From positions 1 through 6,169 of the forward strand of contig JAKAYN010000042.1 in assembly GCA_021826785.1 (NCBI GenBank): a DNA stretch of 6,169 bases. The letters are read 5' to 3'. Shown piece after piece: positions 6,080 through 6,169 of this stretch. Both the position numbers and the translations under genes were made by a program. Under the pieces are notes generated by a model. The model saw only the letters and a list, made by a program, of their open reading frames with translations, did no database searches and had not been told where the DNA came from. This DNA comes from Thermoplasmata archaeon. GTDB lineage: Archaea > Thermoplasmatota > Thermoplasmata > Thermoplasmatales > Thermoplasmataceae. Every line of letters starts with the position of its first letter. The first letter of the stretch is position 1.

Positions 6080-6169
6080 TTATTTGTTAATAACCTTTCT
6101 TAATGCATTGCTTATACCAGAACCGTACTGAGCAGCCTTTTTATTTTTAAGGTATATATCTTCAGGTAA
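6080..6169 (-). CDS. C-terminal end of an asparagine-synthase-like protein (partial)
   Basis: Only the last 29 codons and the TAA stop (6082-6080) are inside the window; the gene continues past the edge. The visible residues begin LPEDIYLKNKK and include KKAAQYGSGIS, then end ALRKVINK. The lysine-rich KKAAQYGSG segment resembles the extreme C-terminus of ATP-dependent asparagine synthase-type amidotransferases in archaea, which use ATP, aspartate and a nitrogen donor. This assignment rests on one short motif recalled from the family, so treat it as tentative; that this is a real coding end is better supported, by the regular residue mix and the location 39 bp before the next gene on the same strand. 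Confidence 0.55.
   Translation of the reverse strand, partial: LPEDIYLKNKKAAQYGSGISNALRKVINK

Noticed and set aside
6044..6103. Plus-strand mini-ORF starting at ATG 6044, divergent from the flavoprotein
   Set aside because: Only 19 codons, no family-like residues, and it runs over the flavoprotein promoter and the end of the upstream gene.
1..6169. CRISPR array, tRNA, rRNA or intact mobile element
   Set aside because: No regularly spaced repeats, no tRNA-like cloverleaf or rRNA sequence noticed, and the only element-like piece is the truncated transposase without recognisable ends.

Overview
The window is AT-rich archaeal DNA. All genes found are on the minus strand, so the text reads from high to low coordinates. 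Three things point to an acidophilic Thermoplasmatales-type archaeon (Picrophilus or Ferroplasma-like): a very large secreted sedolisin (S53) protease, an acid-active family; frequent ATA, AGA and AGG codons with T-tract gene ends; and TATA-box promoters, one of which seems to give a leaderless mRNA. The genus is an inference; no rRNA or tRNA is present to confirm it.

Layout along transcription: (1) 6169-6080, the last 29 codons of a gene cut by the window edge, resembling the C-terminus of an asparagine synthase. (2) 6040-5069, a 323-residue flavoprotein of the NDH-2/AIF-like pyridine-nucleotide oxidoreductase fold. It has its own TATA-like box and a perfect 10-bp inverted repeat lying over its start codon. 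(3) 4931-4581, a short helix-turn-helix protein that looks like the amino end of an IS630-type transposase. Its homology appears to continue in the -1 frame to 4528, across a run of seven A residues, and there is no DDE catalytic domain. (4) 4527-4212, a very AT-rich intergenic region with a candidate promoter, short repeats, and one GC-rich island that can fold into two adjacent hairpins in the leader of the next gene. (5) 4211-45, a 1388-residue protease: signal peptide, S53 pro-domain, S53 catalytic domain, beta-rich and Ig-like modules, a long coiled coil, one C-terminal membrane helix and a basic tail.

The genes do not form an obvious pathway. The protease is best read as a cell-surface enzyme held away from the membrane on a coiled-coil stalk, suited to digesting peptides in an acidic medium. 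The flavoprotein is probably a cytosolic NAD(P)H-dependent enzyme of unknown acceptor. The transposase remnant between them suggests past insertion activity. The features most worth a second look are the protease architecture with its altered calcium-site region, the Shine-Dalgarno-masking fold in its leader, the slippery A7 frame break in the transposase remnant, and the operator-like palindrome on the flavoprotein start.
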